A DNA stretch of 64,000 bases. Origin: Pelagihabitans sp963760375. GTDB lineage: Bacteria > Bacteroidota > Bacteroidia > Flavobacteriales > Flavobacteriaceae. Positions 8,317 to 17,145 of this stretch are shown piece after piece. The translations under genes and the position numbers were made by a program. Position 1 is the first letter of the stretch; each line of letters opens with the position of its first letter. The DNA lies in contig CAVXCS010000005.1 of the NCBI GenBank assembly GCA_963760375.1, forward strand, positions 248,001 through 312,000. Direction: 5' to 3'. The notes beneath the pieces were generated by a model, which saw only the letters and a program-made list of their open reading frames with translations, was not told where the DNA came from and did not search any database.

Positions 8317-9069
8317 ATGGCAATCAATACCGATAAGAATAGTTATACCGTTATTTTCGCGGCCGTCATGGTCGTCGTTGTGGGTTCGCTTCTGGCCTTT
8401 TTCGCCTCGGCCCTCAGTGAAAAGATAAGCGAGAACGAACGGTTGGAAAAGCAACAGAACATCCTGTATGCCATGGGCATCAATGAGAACGAGGATGAGG
8501 GCAGTGTCAATTTTATTCCTACCGATAAGGTAGCCGGCGAATTTTCGAAATACATACAGGAACAACTTGTGATCGAAGGGGACAAGATTACCGAAAATGA
8601 TCAGGCTTATCTGATCGACCTTAAAAAGCAGGAAACCGCTTCCAAAAATGGGGAAACCAGAAAATTGCCTTTGTTCATTGGGGAGAAGGATGGCAAGAAG
8701 TTTTACATCATCCCTATGCGGGGCAAGGGCCTTTGGGACGCCATTTGGGGGTTCGTTGCCCTAGATCAGAACTTGGTCGTGCAAGGGGTCTACTTTGACC
8801 ATAAAGCAGAAACGCCAGGTTTGGGCGCCAATATAAAACAACGCTATTTCATGGATGATTTCACAGGCGAAAGCATTCTGGATGGTACTGAATATGCCGG
8901 CATAACTGTGGCCAAGGGCAATAATGATCCTACGAACAACATCAAGGACGACAATGAGGTAGATGCCTTGGCCGGAGCCACGATCACAGGAAACGGGGTT
9001 TCCGCAATGATCAAGGAAAGCGTAAAAATGTACAAACCTTATTTAGAAACGATAAGAGCTAACAAATAA
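8317..9069 (+). CDS. nqrC: Na+-translocating NADH:quinone reductase subunit C
   Basis: NqrC has one N-terminal membrane helix (residues about 9-30) and a periplasmic FMN-binding domain. The 250-residue protein carries the ApbE target motif DALAGATITG, with the FMN acceptor threonine at residue 222. KGLWDAIWGFVAL and HKAETPGLGANI are typical of the NqrC/RnfG family. FMN attached here takes part in electron transfer through the complex. The gene lies between nqrB and nqrD with spacings of two and three bases. Confidence 0.97.
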   Translation: MAINTDKNSYTVIFAAVMVVVVGSLLAFFASALSEKISENERLEKQQNILYAMGINENEDEGSVNFIPTDKVAGEFSKYIQEQLVIEGDKITENDQAYLIDLKKQETASKNGETRKLPLFIGEKDGKKFYIIPMRGKGLWDAIWGFVALDQNLVVQGVYFDHKAETPGLGANIKQRYFMDDFTGESILDGTEYAGITVAKGNNDPTNNIKDDNEVDALAGATITGNGVSAMIKESVKMYKPYLETIRANK

Positions 9070-9072
9070 TTT

Positions 9073-9720
9073 ATGGCACTACTTACCAAAAAAGAGAAAG
9101 GGCTGCTGCTCGATCCGTTAACCGACAATAATCCGATTACCATTCAGGTATTGGGTATTTGTTCCGCGCTCGCGATCACTGCGGAATTGAAGGCATCGAT
9201 CGTAATGGCCTTGTCCGTAATGTTCGTTTTGGGCATGGGGAATGTGGTCATTTCGCTGATGCGCAATATCGTGCCTTCCAAAATTAGGATCATTGTGCAG
9301 TTGGTCGTTGTGGCCGCACTGGTGATCATGGTAGACCAAGTTTTAAAGGCCTTTGCCTATGAATTGAGCAAAACCCTTTCGGTGTTTGTGGGGCTGATCA
9401 TCACCAACTGTATCATTATGGGCAGATTTGAGGCGTTCGCATTGGGCAATGGCCCTTGGAGGTCTTTCCTTGACGGGATAGGCAATTCAGCCGGTTATGG
9501 CATCATCCTGATCATTGTCGGGTTCTTCAGGGAACTGTTGGGTTCCGGCACCTTGTTGGGCATGAAAGTGTTGGGCGATCCCATTGCCAAGAGCGGATTA
9601 TACGGCCTGGGGTATGAAAACAACGGATTTATGCTGCTATCCCCCATGGCACTGATCGTGGTAGGCATCCTTATATGGGTGCAGCGGTCGCGTAACAAGG
9701 CCCTGATCGAAGAAAATTAA
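9073..9720 (+). CDS. nqrD: Na+-translocating NADH:quinone reductase subunit D
   Basis: NqrD is a six-helix integral membrane subunit related to RnfE and pairs with NqrE in the core of the pump. The 215-residue protein is hydrophobic throughout. It shows the conserved half-channel motif ITNCIIMGRFEAFA near residues 112-125 and the block GNSAGYGIILIIVGFFRELLGSG. Length and motifs match the family. It is followed by nqrE after 26 bp, the widest gap in nqrA-F. Confidence 0.96.
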   Translation: MALLTKKEKGLLLDPLTDNNPITIQVLGICSALAITAELKASIVMALSVMFVLGMGNVVISLMRNIVPSKIRIIVQLVVVAALVIMVDQVLKAFAYELSKTLSVFVGLIITNCIIMGRFEAFALGNGPWRSFLDGIGNSAGYGIILIIVGFFRELLGSGTLLGMKVLGDPIAKSGLYGLGYENNGFMLLSPMALIVVGILIWVQRSRNKALIEEN

Positions 9721-9746
9721 ATAAAGACTTTAATACCGAACCACTT

Positions 9747-10487
9747 ATGTTGGAACACGTAGAATTATTTTTTAAATCCATATTCATCGATAATATGGTG
9801 TTTGCGACCTTCCTTGGTATGTGTTCGTACCTGGCCGTTTCAAAGAAGGTGACCACCGCGGTTGGACTCGGTGCCGCCGTAATATTCGTACTTGCGGTCA
9901 CCGTGCCGTTGAACTGGTTGTTAGATCAATACATATTGCGCGATGGTGCCCTGGCATGGCTGGGACCTGAATATGCCGAGTACAATCTCAGCTTTTTATC
10001 GTTCATCCTATTTATAGCCACCATTGCCACCATGGTACAGCTCGTTGAGATTGTTGTGGAAAAATTTTCACCTGCCCTTTATAATTCATTGGGCATCTTT
10101 TTGCCCTTGATCGCCGTAAACTGCGCCATTTTGGGAGGATCGCTTTTCATGCAGTCACGCGATATCCAAACCCTGGGATTGGCCTTCAATTACGGTCTGG
10201 CTTCAGGTATAGGTTGGTTTTTGGCGATATTGGCCATTGCCGCCATCCGTGAAAAGATTCGATACTCCAATGTGCCACCGCCATTAAGGGGCTTGGGCAT
10301 TACCTTTATCATTACAGGGCTTATGGCCATTGGATTTATGAGCTTCGGTGGAATGCTTACCGGAGGTGACGAGGCTCCCGTGGAGACTCCCACAACTGCC
10401 AAGAAAATTGAAAAGAAAAAAGAAATCAAGGAAGAAGAGCTTGCTGCCAAGAAGGAAGTCTCTTATAACGACGCCATAAAAGAATAA
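9747..10487 (+). CDS. nqrE: Na+-translocating NADH:quinone reductase subunit E, with charged C-terminal tail
   Basis: NqrE is the six-helix partner of NqrD (RnfA family). The conserved motif VNCAILGGSLFMQ is near residues 128-140, and FATFLGMCSYLAVSKK near residues 17-32. At 246 residues it is about 40 longer than usual. The extra part after the last helix is a cytoplasmic or periplasmic tail very rich in Lys and Glu (KKIEKKKEIKEEELAAKKE). The core is standard, so enzyme function should be normal; the tail's role is unknown. nqrF begins two bases after its stop. Confidence 0.96.
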   Translation: MLEHVELFFKSIFIDNMVFATFLGMCSYLAVSKKVTTAVGLGAAVIFVLAVTVPLNWLLDQYILRDGALAWLGPEYAEYNLSFLSFILFIATIATMVQLVEIVVEKFSPALYNSLGIFLPLIAVNCAILGGSLFMQSRDIQTLGLAFNYGLASGIGWFLAILAIAAIREKIRYSNVPPPLRGLGITFIITGLMAIGFMSFGGMLTGGDEAPVETPTTAKKIEKKKEIKEEELAAKKEVSYNDAIKE

Positions 10488-10489
10488 AG

Positions 10490-11797
10490 ATGATTTTAGC
10501 TGCAAGTACCGGTGGAACCATGTTGATAACCGTGGTCGCCTTTTTACTCCTGTTATTGTTATTGGTAGCGCTTTTGCTGTTTACCAAGGAAAAACTTTCC
10601 CCTTCCGGCCCAGTTTCCATCACCATCAATGGAGAACGCAAAATCGAGGTCGCTTCAGGGAACTCCTTATTGTCTACCCTGGGAGGGCAAAAAATATTTC
10701 TGCCTTCTGCCTGCGGTGGTGGGGGGACTTGTATTCAATGTGAATGCCATGTGCTTTCGGGCGGTGGGGAAGCCTTGCCTACCGAAACGCCGCACTTCTC
10801 CAAAAAAGAACTGAACCACGGAGCCCGTTTGGCCTGTCAGGTGAAGGTAAAACAGGATATGGAAATCACCATTCCGGAAGAGGTCTTTGGAATCAAAAAA
10901 TGGCCCGCCAAAGTGGTCAGAAATTATAATGTCGCCTCTTTCATCAAGGAATTTGTGGTTGAGATACCGGAAGATATGGGCTATAAGGCCGGCGGCTATA
11001 TCCAGATCGAAATACCGCCCTGTGAAGTGAAATATGCCGACATCGATATTACGGCCCATCCCGAAGAACATGAGACCCCGGATAAGTTTAAGGCCGAATG
11101 GGATAAATTCAATCTTTGGCCATTGGTCATGAAAAATCCAGAAACCGTTGAAAGGGCTTATTCCATGGCTTCTTACCCTGCAGAAGGAAGGGAGATCATG
11201 TTGAACGTTCGTATTGCCACCCCACCGTGGGACCGATCTAAAAATGGATGGATGGAAGTAAATCCAGGAATTGCCTCTTCCTATATCTTTGGCCTTAAGG
11301 AAGGCGATCCCGTAACCATTTCGGGCCCCTATGGTGAATTCTTCATCAATGAATCGGAATCTGAAATGTTGTACGTGGGCGGGGGAGCTGGAATGGCTCC
11401 AATGCGTTCGCATCTCTATCACCTTTTCAAAACGCTGAAAACCAATCGTAAGGTTTCCTATTGGTATGGCGGCCGTTCCAAAAGAGAGCTGTTCTATATC
11501 GATCATTTCAAGAAACTCGAAAAAGATTTTCCGAACTTCAAGTTTTATATGGCGCTATCGGAGCCCTTGCCTGAAGACAATTGGAAGGTCAAGGAAAATA
11601 TCGATGACCCTGGCGACGGCTTTGTAGGCTTCATCCATAACTGTGTGATCGATAACTATCTGAGCAAACATGAATCTCCCGAGGATATCGAGCTTTATTT
11701 CTGTGGCCCGCCATTGATGAACAAAGCGGTGCAAAAAATGGGTGAGGATTTCGGGATTCCGGATGAGCACATCCGATTCGATGATTTCGGGGGTTGA
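10490..11797 (+). CDS. nqrF: Na+-translocating NADH:quinone reductase subunit F
   Basis: NqrF is the NADH-oxidising subunit. The 435-residue protein has an N-terminal membrane helix (about 11-31) and a 2Fe-2S ferredoxin domain with ligands Cys75, Cys81, Cys84 and Cys116 (CGGGGTC..C). Next comes an FAD domain with RAYSMASYP near 220, then an NADH-binding domain with GGGAGMAPMRSH near 297-308. The C-terminal FCGPPLMNKAV completes the ferredoxin reductase fold. All cofactor ligands are intact. A hairpin terminator follows at 11864-11892. Confidence 0.97.
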   Translation: MILAASTGGTMLITVVAFLLLLLLLVALLLFTKEKLSPSGPVSITINGERKIEVASGNSLLSTLGGQKIFLPSACGGGGTCIQCECHVLSGGGEALPTETPHFSKKELNHGARLACQVKVKQDMEITIPEEVFGIKKWPAKVVRNYNVASFIKEFVVEIPEDMGYKAGGYIQIEIPPCEVKYADIDITAHPEEHETPDKFKAEWDKFNLWPLVMKNPETVERAYSMASYPAEGREIMLNVRIATPPWDRSKNGWMEVNPGIASSYIFGLKEGDPVTISGPYGEFFINESESEMLYVGGGAGMAPMRSHLYHLFKTLKTNRKVSYWYGGRSKRELFYIDHFKKLEKDFPNFKFYMALSEPLPEDNWKVKENIDDPGDGFVGFIHNCVIDNYLSKHESPEDIELYFCGPPLMNKAVQKMGEDFGIPDEHIRFDDFGG

Positions 11798-11863
11798 TTC
11801 CGAGCTTATCGTTTTTAATAAGATTGATGCAACAACCGTGGCAATTGGACATGGTAAAGAAAG

Positions 11864-11892
11864 AAACCGATATGCAAGCGTATCGGTTTTTT
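11864..11892 (+). terminator. terminator or attenuator inside the nqr operon
   Basis: A 9-bp perfect stem AAACCGATA / TATCGGTTT with an 8-base loop ends in TTTTTT. It lies between nqrF and the next two same-strand genes, so it may end the main nqr mRNA and reduce readthrough into the 118-residue gene and apbE. Confidence 0.75.
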
Positions 11893-11906
11893 AATGTAAA
11901 CAGGCG

Positions 11907-12263
11907 ATGAGGGAACTGAATCTACAAGAAATATATCAGTTGGCCATGAATATTGTCGGTCGGCAATTGGAGGCCGATGGATTCGAATTCATGGGCGTGA
12001 ACAGTAAACCGAAGAAAAATCCGCAGTTCGTTTGCCTCAAAGAGAAGCAATTGCATTTTATCATCGTTCGAACGGTTACCTATCCTCAAGACCCTAAGCT
12101 TTTCGATCAAGTATTTATGGAAAAAATGAAGGCACATGCCCTGAAATTCGACGCGAAGACTTATTATGCGGGCGTAGGTCTGGCCAATGCCGCGGACATT
12201 GAACGGCCGCTGTACCTCAATCAGGAATATATTGTCGATTATGAAGGATTAATAGAGATTTGA
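11907..12263 (+). CDS. small conserved protein downstream of nqrF
   Basis: This 118-residue cytoplasmic protein has no signal peptide, membrane segment, Cys cluster or known catalytic motif. Similar small proteins occur between nqrF and apbE in Flavobacteriaceae and are often annotated, misleadingly, as an NqrF subunit; it has no sequence features of NqrF. The position between nqrF and apbE, with its stop one base before the apbE ATG, suggests a role in Nqr assembly or flavinylation, but that is inference from context only. Confidence 0.8.
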   Translation: MRELNLQEIYQLAMNIVGRQLEADGFEFMGVNSKPKKNPQFVCLKEKQLHFIIVRTVTYPQDPKLFDQVFMEKMKAHALKFDAKTYYAGVGLANAADIERPLYLNQEYIVDYEGLIEI

Positions 12264-12264
12264 T

Positions 12265-13272
12265 ATGAAAGGCTCCACAATATTGTTACTGTTGATCGGA
12301 ATGGTTTCCTGCACCCCCGAGACCGGCCGATGGATCAAAAACGAAAATGTAGGAGGAGCCTTGGGTACCTCTTACAGCATCATTTACCTGACCGAGCAAA
12401 AAGTAGATTACCAAAAGGAAATCGATTCGGTCTTCACGGCCGTCAACCGATCCCTGTCGACCTATATCCCCGATTCTGATATCTCCAAAATAAACCAAGG
12501 TGATACCACGGTGGTCGTAGACCTGATGTTCAGGGAAGTTTTAGATCGTTCCAAAGAGGTGAACCATAAAACCAATGGATATTTCGACCCCACGGTCGGC
12601 TCCTTGGTCAATGCCTGGGGATTTGGCCCCGGACCGGAATTGGCGATGGACAGTCTGAAGGTAGATAGTCTATTGGCATTTGTGGGTCTCGATAAAATAA
12701 ATATTACCGACAAGGGAACGATCACTAAAGCAAACGCCAATGTTTACCTTGATTTTAATGCCATCGCGAAAGGTTATGCCATCGACCGTTTGGCACTGTT
12801 GATGGATCAAAAAGGAGTTCAAAACTATCTGTTGGAGGTGGGAGGGGAACTCGTGTCAAAGGGCGAAAACAGGATCAAAATGAAGCCATGGTTGGTGGGC
12901 ATCGACGATCCCCAGATCGAAGAAGGAAGGGGCCTTAAAATAATGATTTACATCAAGGATAGGGCGTTGGCCTCCTCAGGCAATTACCGCAAATATCGTA
13001 TTGACCCTATAACCGGTACAAAATTCGTTCATACCGTCGACCCTAAAACGGGCTTTACCAAGAACGGAAATACCTTAGGGGTAACCGTCCTGGCCGATAA
13101 TTGTGCCACCGCCGATGCTTTTGCCACCGCATTTATGGCGATGGATTTGGACGAGGCCATGGGTTATTTGGCCGGGCAGAACGAGCTCGACGCTTATATC
13201 GTATTTCTCGATAAGCAGGGTAACACCCAAGAATATATGACTCCGGGACTCAAAGCACTGCTGGTTGAATAG
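12265..13272 (+). CDS. apbE: FAD:protein FMN transferase ApbE (lipoprotein)
   Basis: ApbE transfers FMN from FAD through a phosphoester bond to threonine in target flavoproteins; here the expected targets are NqrB and NqrC. The 335-residue protein starts with a lipoprotein signal whose lipobox ends at Cys16 (IGMVSC), so it should be anchored in the periplasm. Family blocks are present: STYIPDSDISKIN, FDPTVGSLVNAWGFG, LDFNAIAKGYAID, LLEVGGELVSKG, SSGNYRKY and HTVDPKTG. The C-terminal DNCATADAFATAF carries the metal-site Asp/Thr. It is the last gene of the nqr cluster and convergent with the methyltransferase gene. Confidence 0.96.
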   Translation: MKGSTILLLLIGMVSCTPETGRWIKNENVGGALGTSYSIIYLTEQKVDYQKEIDSVFTAVNRSLSTYIPDSDISKINQGDTTVVVDLMFREVLDRSKEVNHKTNGYFDPTVGSLVNAWGFGPGPELAMDSLKVDSLLAFVGLDKINITDKGTITKANANVYLDFNAIAKGYAIDRLALLMDQKGVQNYLLEVGGELVSKGENRIKMKPWLVGIDDPQIEEGRGLKIMIYIKDRALASSGNYRKYRIDPITGTKFVHTVDPKTGFTKNGNTLGVTVLADNCATADAFATAFMAMDLDEAMGYLAGQNELDAYIVFLDKQGNTQEYMTPGLKALLVE

Positions 13273-13275
13273 ACC

Positions 13276-14040
13276 TTATTTGCGGACCAAGGGGATGACC
13301 TCCCCTTTGGCCAAACGATATTTTTCAACTTCCGCCGGTGATAGACTTGCACCATAATCCAATGCTTCTGCCTTAAATCCTACGCTTTTGAGTTTGTCGA
13401 AAAAATCCCAACCATAGATCCTTACGTGATCGTATTGCCCGAAAATTTTAGCGCGTTCCTTTTTATCGGTGATGCTATGGTCTTCAAAAGTGGTTTTGCG
13501 CTGCAGGTCTTGCGGAATCTGAAAAATTCCCCATCCATTGGGACGAAGTACCCTGAACAATTCTTGCATGGCCTTTTTGTCGTTGGGGATATGCTCCAAA
13601 ACATGGTTGCAAAGGATCACGTCGAAGCTGTTATCGGCAAAGGGTAGGTTGCAGATATCGGCTTTTACATCGGCCAATGGGGAGTTCAGGTCAGTGGTAG
13701 TGTATGTCAGGTTTTTTAGCGTTCGGAAGCGTTTATAAAAAGCCTGTTCCGGTGCAAAATGCAGTACTTTCAACGGGGCACTGAAAAAATCGGTCTCATT
13801 TTTCAAATAAAGCCATAGCAACCGATGGCGTTCCAATGACAAGGTAGAAGGGGAGAGTACATTTTCCCTGGGATTCTCATATCCGTATGGGAGCAATTTT
13901 TTAAAAGATTTGCCGTCGATGGGATCGGTATAATTGTTTCCCCTTAGCACCAATGATAATAGGGGGGTGGTGAGGTAACTCAATCTGATCAATAGCGGTC
14001 TTGGAACGATCTTAAGGATGATTTTGAAGATGCGTTTCAT
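13276..14040 (-). CDS. class I SAM-dependent methyltransferase
   Basis: This 254-residue protein has a methyltransferase type 11 core: VLHFAPEQAF (SAM loop variant, near residue 92), TTTDL, then DICNLPFADNSFDVILCNHVLEHI and LRPNGWGIFQIP. The canonical GxGxG loop is replaced by HFAPE, as in several Bacteroidota members. The N-terminal 90 residues are basic and partly hydrophobic, and may contact membrane or lipid. The substrate is unknown. It lies 11 bp downstream of map and three bases from the convergent apbE stop. Confidence 0.85.
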   Translation of the reverse strand: MKRIFKIILKIVPRPLLIRLSYLTTPLLSLVLRGNNYTDPIDGKSFKKLLPYGYENPRENVLSPSTLSLERHRLLWLYLKNETDFFSAPLKVLHFAPEQAFYKRFRTLKNLTYTTTDLNSPLADVKADICNLPFADNSFDVILCNHVLEHIPNDKKAMQELFRVLRPNGWGIFQIPQDLQRKTTFEDHSITDKKERAKIFGQYDHVRIYGWDFFDKLKSVGFKAEALDYGASLSPAEVEKYRLAKGEVIPLVRK

Positions 14041-14051
14041 GGGAACTGGGG

Positions 14052-14870
14052 CTACAATTGCAGTTTTTTCTGCCGGAACTCGTCTTCTTCTTGGCTAACG
14101 ATGCCCAATGCATCGTAGATATATTGAAAAGTGGAAAGCAATTCGGGTTTGCCGTTCACAATGGCGACATTGTGTTCGAAATGGGCACTGGGCCGGCCAT
14201 CTGCAGTGAGGATCGTCCAACCATCTTTGAGTTGTTTGATGTTACGGGTACCCATGTTCACCATGGGTTCGATGGCCACTACCAAGCCTTCTTCAAATTT
14301 TTTGCCCCTGCCCCTTTTGCCATAATTGGGCATTTCAGGGCCTTCGTGCAATTTTTTGCCCAGACCATGGCCCACCAATTCCCGAACGATACCATAGCCA
14401 TGGTTTTGACAATGGTTCTGAATGGCAAAGGCAACATCGCCGACACGGTTCCCTACCCTGAATTCCCTAATCCCAAGATATAGCGACTCCTTGGTCACCT
14501 GAAGCAATTTTCTGGTTTCCGGGGCCACTTCGCCAACCTCAAAGGTATAGGCGTGATCCCCATAATAGCCATTCTTAAGACTGCCGCAATCCACCGAAAT
14601 GATATCCCCCTCTTTTAGAGGCTCGTTGTTGGGTATGCCATGCACCACTTGGGCATTCGGACTCATATTCAAGGTGTTGGGGAAGTCGTACATGCCGAGG
14701 AAACCGGGCTCTGCGCCTTGTTCGCGTATGAATTCCTCTGCCAATTTATCCAAATATAAGGTAGTGACACCAGGCCTTATTTCCGAGGCCAGCATCCCCA
14801 AAGTTTTGGAAACCACCAATGCGCTTTCACGGATGAGTTCGATTTCTTCTGGTGTTTTCAATTTTATCAT
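14052..14870 (-). CDS. map: methionine aminopeptidase, type I
   Basis: Map removes the initiator methionine from nascent proteins. The protein is 272 residues from the ATG at 14870; the frame also contains a TTG at 14879. The two-metal site is intact, with VDCGSLKNGYYGDHA, the GHGLGKKLHEGP His block and the Glu of VVAIEPMVN. The short form without an N-terminal zinc finger identifies type Ia. It follows gpmI after 33 bp. A perfect -7 box (14877-14884) ends six bases before the ATG, which would give an almost leaderless mRNA if used. Confidence 0.96.
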   Translation of the reverse strand: MIKLKTPEEIELIRESALVVSKTLGMLASEIRPGVTTLYLDKLAEEFIREQGAEPGFLGMYDFPNTLNMSPNAQVVHGIPNNEPLKEGDIISVDCGSLKNGYYGDHAYTFEVGEVAPETRKLLQVTKESLYLGIREFRVGNRVGDVAFAIQNHCQNHGYGIVRELVGHGLGKKLHEGPEMPNYGKRGRGKKFEEGLVVAIEPMVNMGTRNIKQLKDGWTILTADGRPSAHFEHNVAIVNGKPELLSTFQYIYDALGIVSQEEDEFRQKKLQL

Positions 14871-14876
14871 GGGCAG

Positions 14877-14884
14877 CAAAGGTA
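14877..14884 (-). promoter_or_regulatory. possible -7 box immediately before map
   Basis: TACCTTTG on the minus strand, six bases from the map ATG. If active, transcription would begin at or next to the start codon. It may also be fortuitous within a gpmI-map operon; the nearest TTG is 25 bp upstream, outside the normal spacing. Confidence 0.4.
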
Positions 14885-14903
14885 AAATAAATGTATGATC
14901 TAT

Positions 14904-16421
14904 CTAAACCAAGGCTGGTAAGTCCATCAATTTGGGTTGCGGAATCCCCATCAATTTTAAAATGGTGGGCGCGATATTGCCCAAAACCCCATCCTTGATC
15001 TGCTTTATATCCTTGTCTACCAAAATCAAAGGGACTGGATTGGTGGTATGGGCCGTGTTCGGACTGCCATCGGGGTTGATCATCGTTTCGCAGTTGCCAT
15101 GGTCGGCGATGACCAAAGTGGTATAGCCGTTTTCCAGGGCGGCGCTGATCACTGAACCGGCACAACTGTCAACGACCTCACACGCTTTGATGGCAGCTGC
15201 CATAACACCGGTATGGCCCACCATATCGGGATTGGCGAAATTGAGGCAGACAAAATCGACTTCGCCTTTTTTCAACTCCGGAATAATGGCATCCCGGATT
15301 TCAAAGGCGCTCATTTCTGGCTTTAAATCGTAAGTCGCCACTTTGGGAGAAGGACACAGTATACGTTTTTCCCCCTCAAAGGGCACTTCCCTGCCCCCGT
15401 TAAAAAAGAAGGTCACGTGGGGATATTTTTCGGTTTCAGCGATTCGGATCTGTTTTTTTTCGGCTTTTGCCAATACCTCCCCGAGGGTTTCCAAGAGGTT
15501 GTCCTTATCATATACCACATGGATGCCCTTGAACGAATCGTCATAATTGGTAAGGGTCACATAGTAAAGGTTCAACTTGTGGGTGTTCTGTTCGTGGAAA
15601 TCGGCTTGGCTCAGCATTTGGGTGAGTTCGCGTCCCCGGTCGGTCCGGAAATTAAAAAAGACCACCACATCCCCATCGGAGATCGTCGCCAGGGTAGCTC
15701 CATTGGCATCGGTCATCACTATGGGCTTGATGAACTCATCGGTAACCCCAAGATCATAGCTCTTTTGTATCGCTTTTGAAATATCGGTGGCGTGCTCCCC
15801 ACTGCCGTGTACCAGCAGGTCGTATGCCAGTTTTACCCTTTCCCAACGCTTGTCCCTGTCCATGGCATAGTACCGGCCGATGACCGATGCCAGCTTCGCG
15901 GTTTTGGCGGAGCAGAAATCGGTAAGGTCTTCTAAAAAATGTTTGCCACTTTTAGGGTCCACATCCCTTCCGTCGGTAAAGGCATGAACGAACATATTGG
16001 GCACTCCGTAGGCGGTTCCCGCATCGATGAGACCCTTTAAATGCTTGATATGGCTATGCACGCCACCATCGCTCAAAAGACCCAAAAAATGAACGGGTTT
16101 GTTGTGTTTTTTGGCATGGCTGAATGCGGCTTTTAACACCTTCTCGTCTTTTAAGGTATTATTTTTGACGGCCAAGTTGATTTTTGCCAGATCTTGATAA
16201 ACGATCCTGCCAGCTCCCAAATTCATATGACCCACCTCGCTGTTGCCCATTTGACCTTCGGGAAGGCCAACGTTCATACCATCGGTCAGCAGATTCGAAT
16301 TCGGATATTTGGCATAAAGCGAATCGATAAAGGGCGTTTTGGCATTGTCGATCGCGGATACTTTGGGATCGGGCGATTTGCCCCAACCGTCCAATATCAT
16401 TAAGATTACTTTTTTATTCAT
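14904..16421 (-). CDS. gpmI: 2,3-bisphosphoglycerate-independent phosphoglycerate mutase
   Basis: GpmI interconverts 3- and 2-phosphoglycerate in glycolysis and gluconeogenesis using two Mn2+ ions. The 505-residue protein is normal length. The N-terminal metal site MILDGWG and the phosphoserine loop GQMGNSEVGHMNLG (Ser near residue 61) are present. So are substrate-binding HAFTDGRDV and RYYAMDRDKRW, and the C-terminal metal ligands NFANPDMVGHTG and IADHGNCE. It is upstream of map on the same strand. A -7 box lies at 16444-16451. Confidence 0.97.
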   Translation of the reverse strand: MNKKVILMILDGWGKSPDPKVSAIDNAKTPFIDSLYAKYPNSNLLTDGMNVGLPEGQMGNSEVGHMNLGAGRIVYQDLAKINLAVKNNTLKDEKVLKAAFSHAKKHNKPVHFLGLLSDGGVHSHIKHLKGLIDAGTAYGVPNMFVHAFTDGRDVDPKSGKHFLEDLTDFCSAKTAKLASVIGRYYAMDRDKRWERVKLAYDLLVHGSGEHATDISKAIQKSYDLGVTDEFIKPIVMTDANGATLATISDGDVVVFFNFRTDRGRELTQMLSQADFHEQNTHKLNLYYVTLTNYDDSFKGIHVVYDKDNLLETLGEVLAKAEKKQIRIAETEKYPHVTFFFNGGREVPFEGEKRILCPSPKVATYDLKPEMSAFEIRDAIIPELKKGEVDFVCLNFANPDMVGHTGVMAAAIKACEVVDSCAGSVISAALENGYTTLVIADHGNCETMINPDGSPNTAHTTNPVPLILVDKDIKQIKDGVLGNIAPTILKLMGIPQPKLMDLPALV

Positions 16422-16443
16422 GTCTTGTGGCTTCTTAAGGGTT

Positions 16444-16451
16444 CAAAAGTA
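16444..16451 (-). promoter_or_regulatory. -7 box upstream of gpmI
   Basis: TACTTTTG on the minus strand, 22 bp upstream of the gpmI ATG, matches TAnnTTTG. The opposite-strand ankyrin gene has its own box at 16591-16598. Confidence 0.6.
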
Positions 16452-16590
16452 CTTTTCTTTCATTATTTATCCATCATGAAACCCCTTTTTTTAAGCCCAG
16501 ATTGGCGTTAAGGTTAAATCAACCGCCGATCTCTGTTAAAATTAAGTGAAATAACGGTTTTGGCTGAAACAAATGGCAATAAGCGACGTC

Positions 16591-16598
16591 TATATTTG
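16591..16598 (+). promoter_or_regulatory. -7 box upstream of the ankyrin-repeat gene
   Basis: TATATTTG matches the consensus and lies 38 bp upstream of the ATG at 16637. A TTG at 16560-16562 is 28 bp away, longer than the usual spacing. Confidence 0.6.
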
Positions 16599-16636
16599 TA
16601 TAAGTTATTCTTATTCATCAATCTAAATCATTCATC

Positions 16637-17032
16637 ATGAGAAAAACGATTCTAACATGTGCCGTTGTTTTGTTGGCAATGGTAAGCGGTTCTATGGCCG
16701 CCCGAGAACCTGCAACTACCCCGGCGACCATTGCAGCAGAATCCAAGGTAAACCTTGGTTTTGAACTGAACTCCATTTGTAAGGCCATCGTGCAAGGCGA
16801 TTATGAAGCGGTCAAAAAAATGATCGAACTGGGAGAGGATATCAACCAAAAATCATTGGGCAAGACCCCGGCCATCTATGCGGCCCGTTACAACAAGGTC
16901 GAAATCTTAAAATTGCTCATTGCCAATGGTGCCGACCTGAATCGCAAATGCGATAAGGGATGGACCATTCAAGAACATGCCGAACATTCAAATGCCAAAG
17001 ACGCCCTGGCCGTGATTCGGGAAAGTATCTGA
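16637..17032 (+). CDS. secreted ankyrin-repeat protein
   Basis: This 131-residue protein has a signal peptide (about residues 1-22, ending SGSMA) and two to three ankyrin repeats: GDYEAVKKMIELGEDINQ, GKTPAIYAARYNKVEILKLL and ANGADLNRK. Ankyrin repeats mediate protein contacts; the partner is unknown. Export to the periplasm is inferred from the signal peptide. It is monocistronic, with its own -7 box and a strong terminator. Confidence 0.85.
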   Translation: MRKTILTCAVVLLAMVSGSMAAREPATTPATIAAESKVNLGFELNSICKAIVQGDYEAVKKMIELGEDINQKSLGKTPAIYAARYNKVEILKLLIANGADLNRKCDKGWTIQEHAEHSNAKDALAVIRESI

Positions 17033-17057
17033 AGGGCTAGGTTTATTCATCAATCAA

Positions 17058-17089
17058 AAAACCCCATAAGATAGTACTTATGGGGTTTT
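17058..17089. terminator. bidirectional terminator
   Basis: A perfect 13-bp stem, AAAACCCCATAAG (17058-17070) with CTTATGGGGTTTT (17077-17089), has a 6-base loop and A/T tails on both sides. It separates the convergent ankyrin gene (plus) and the 55-residue membrane-protein gene (minus). Confidence 0.85.
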
Positions 17090-17145
17090 GAGTCTTATTT
17101 ATTTACCTCAGTCAGTGTTCCCGTAAAAGAGCAAATAAATAGCGA

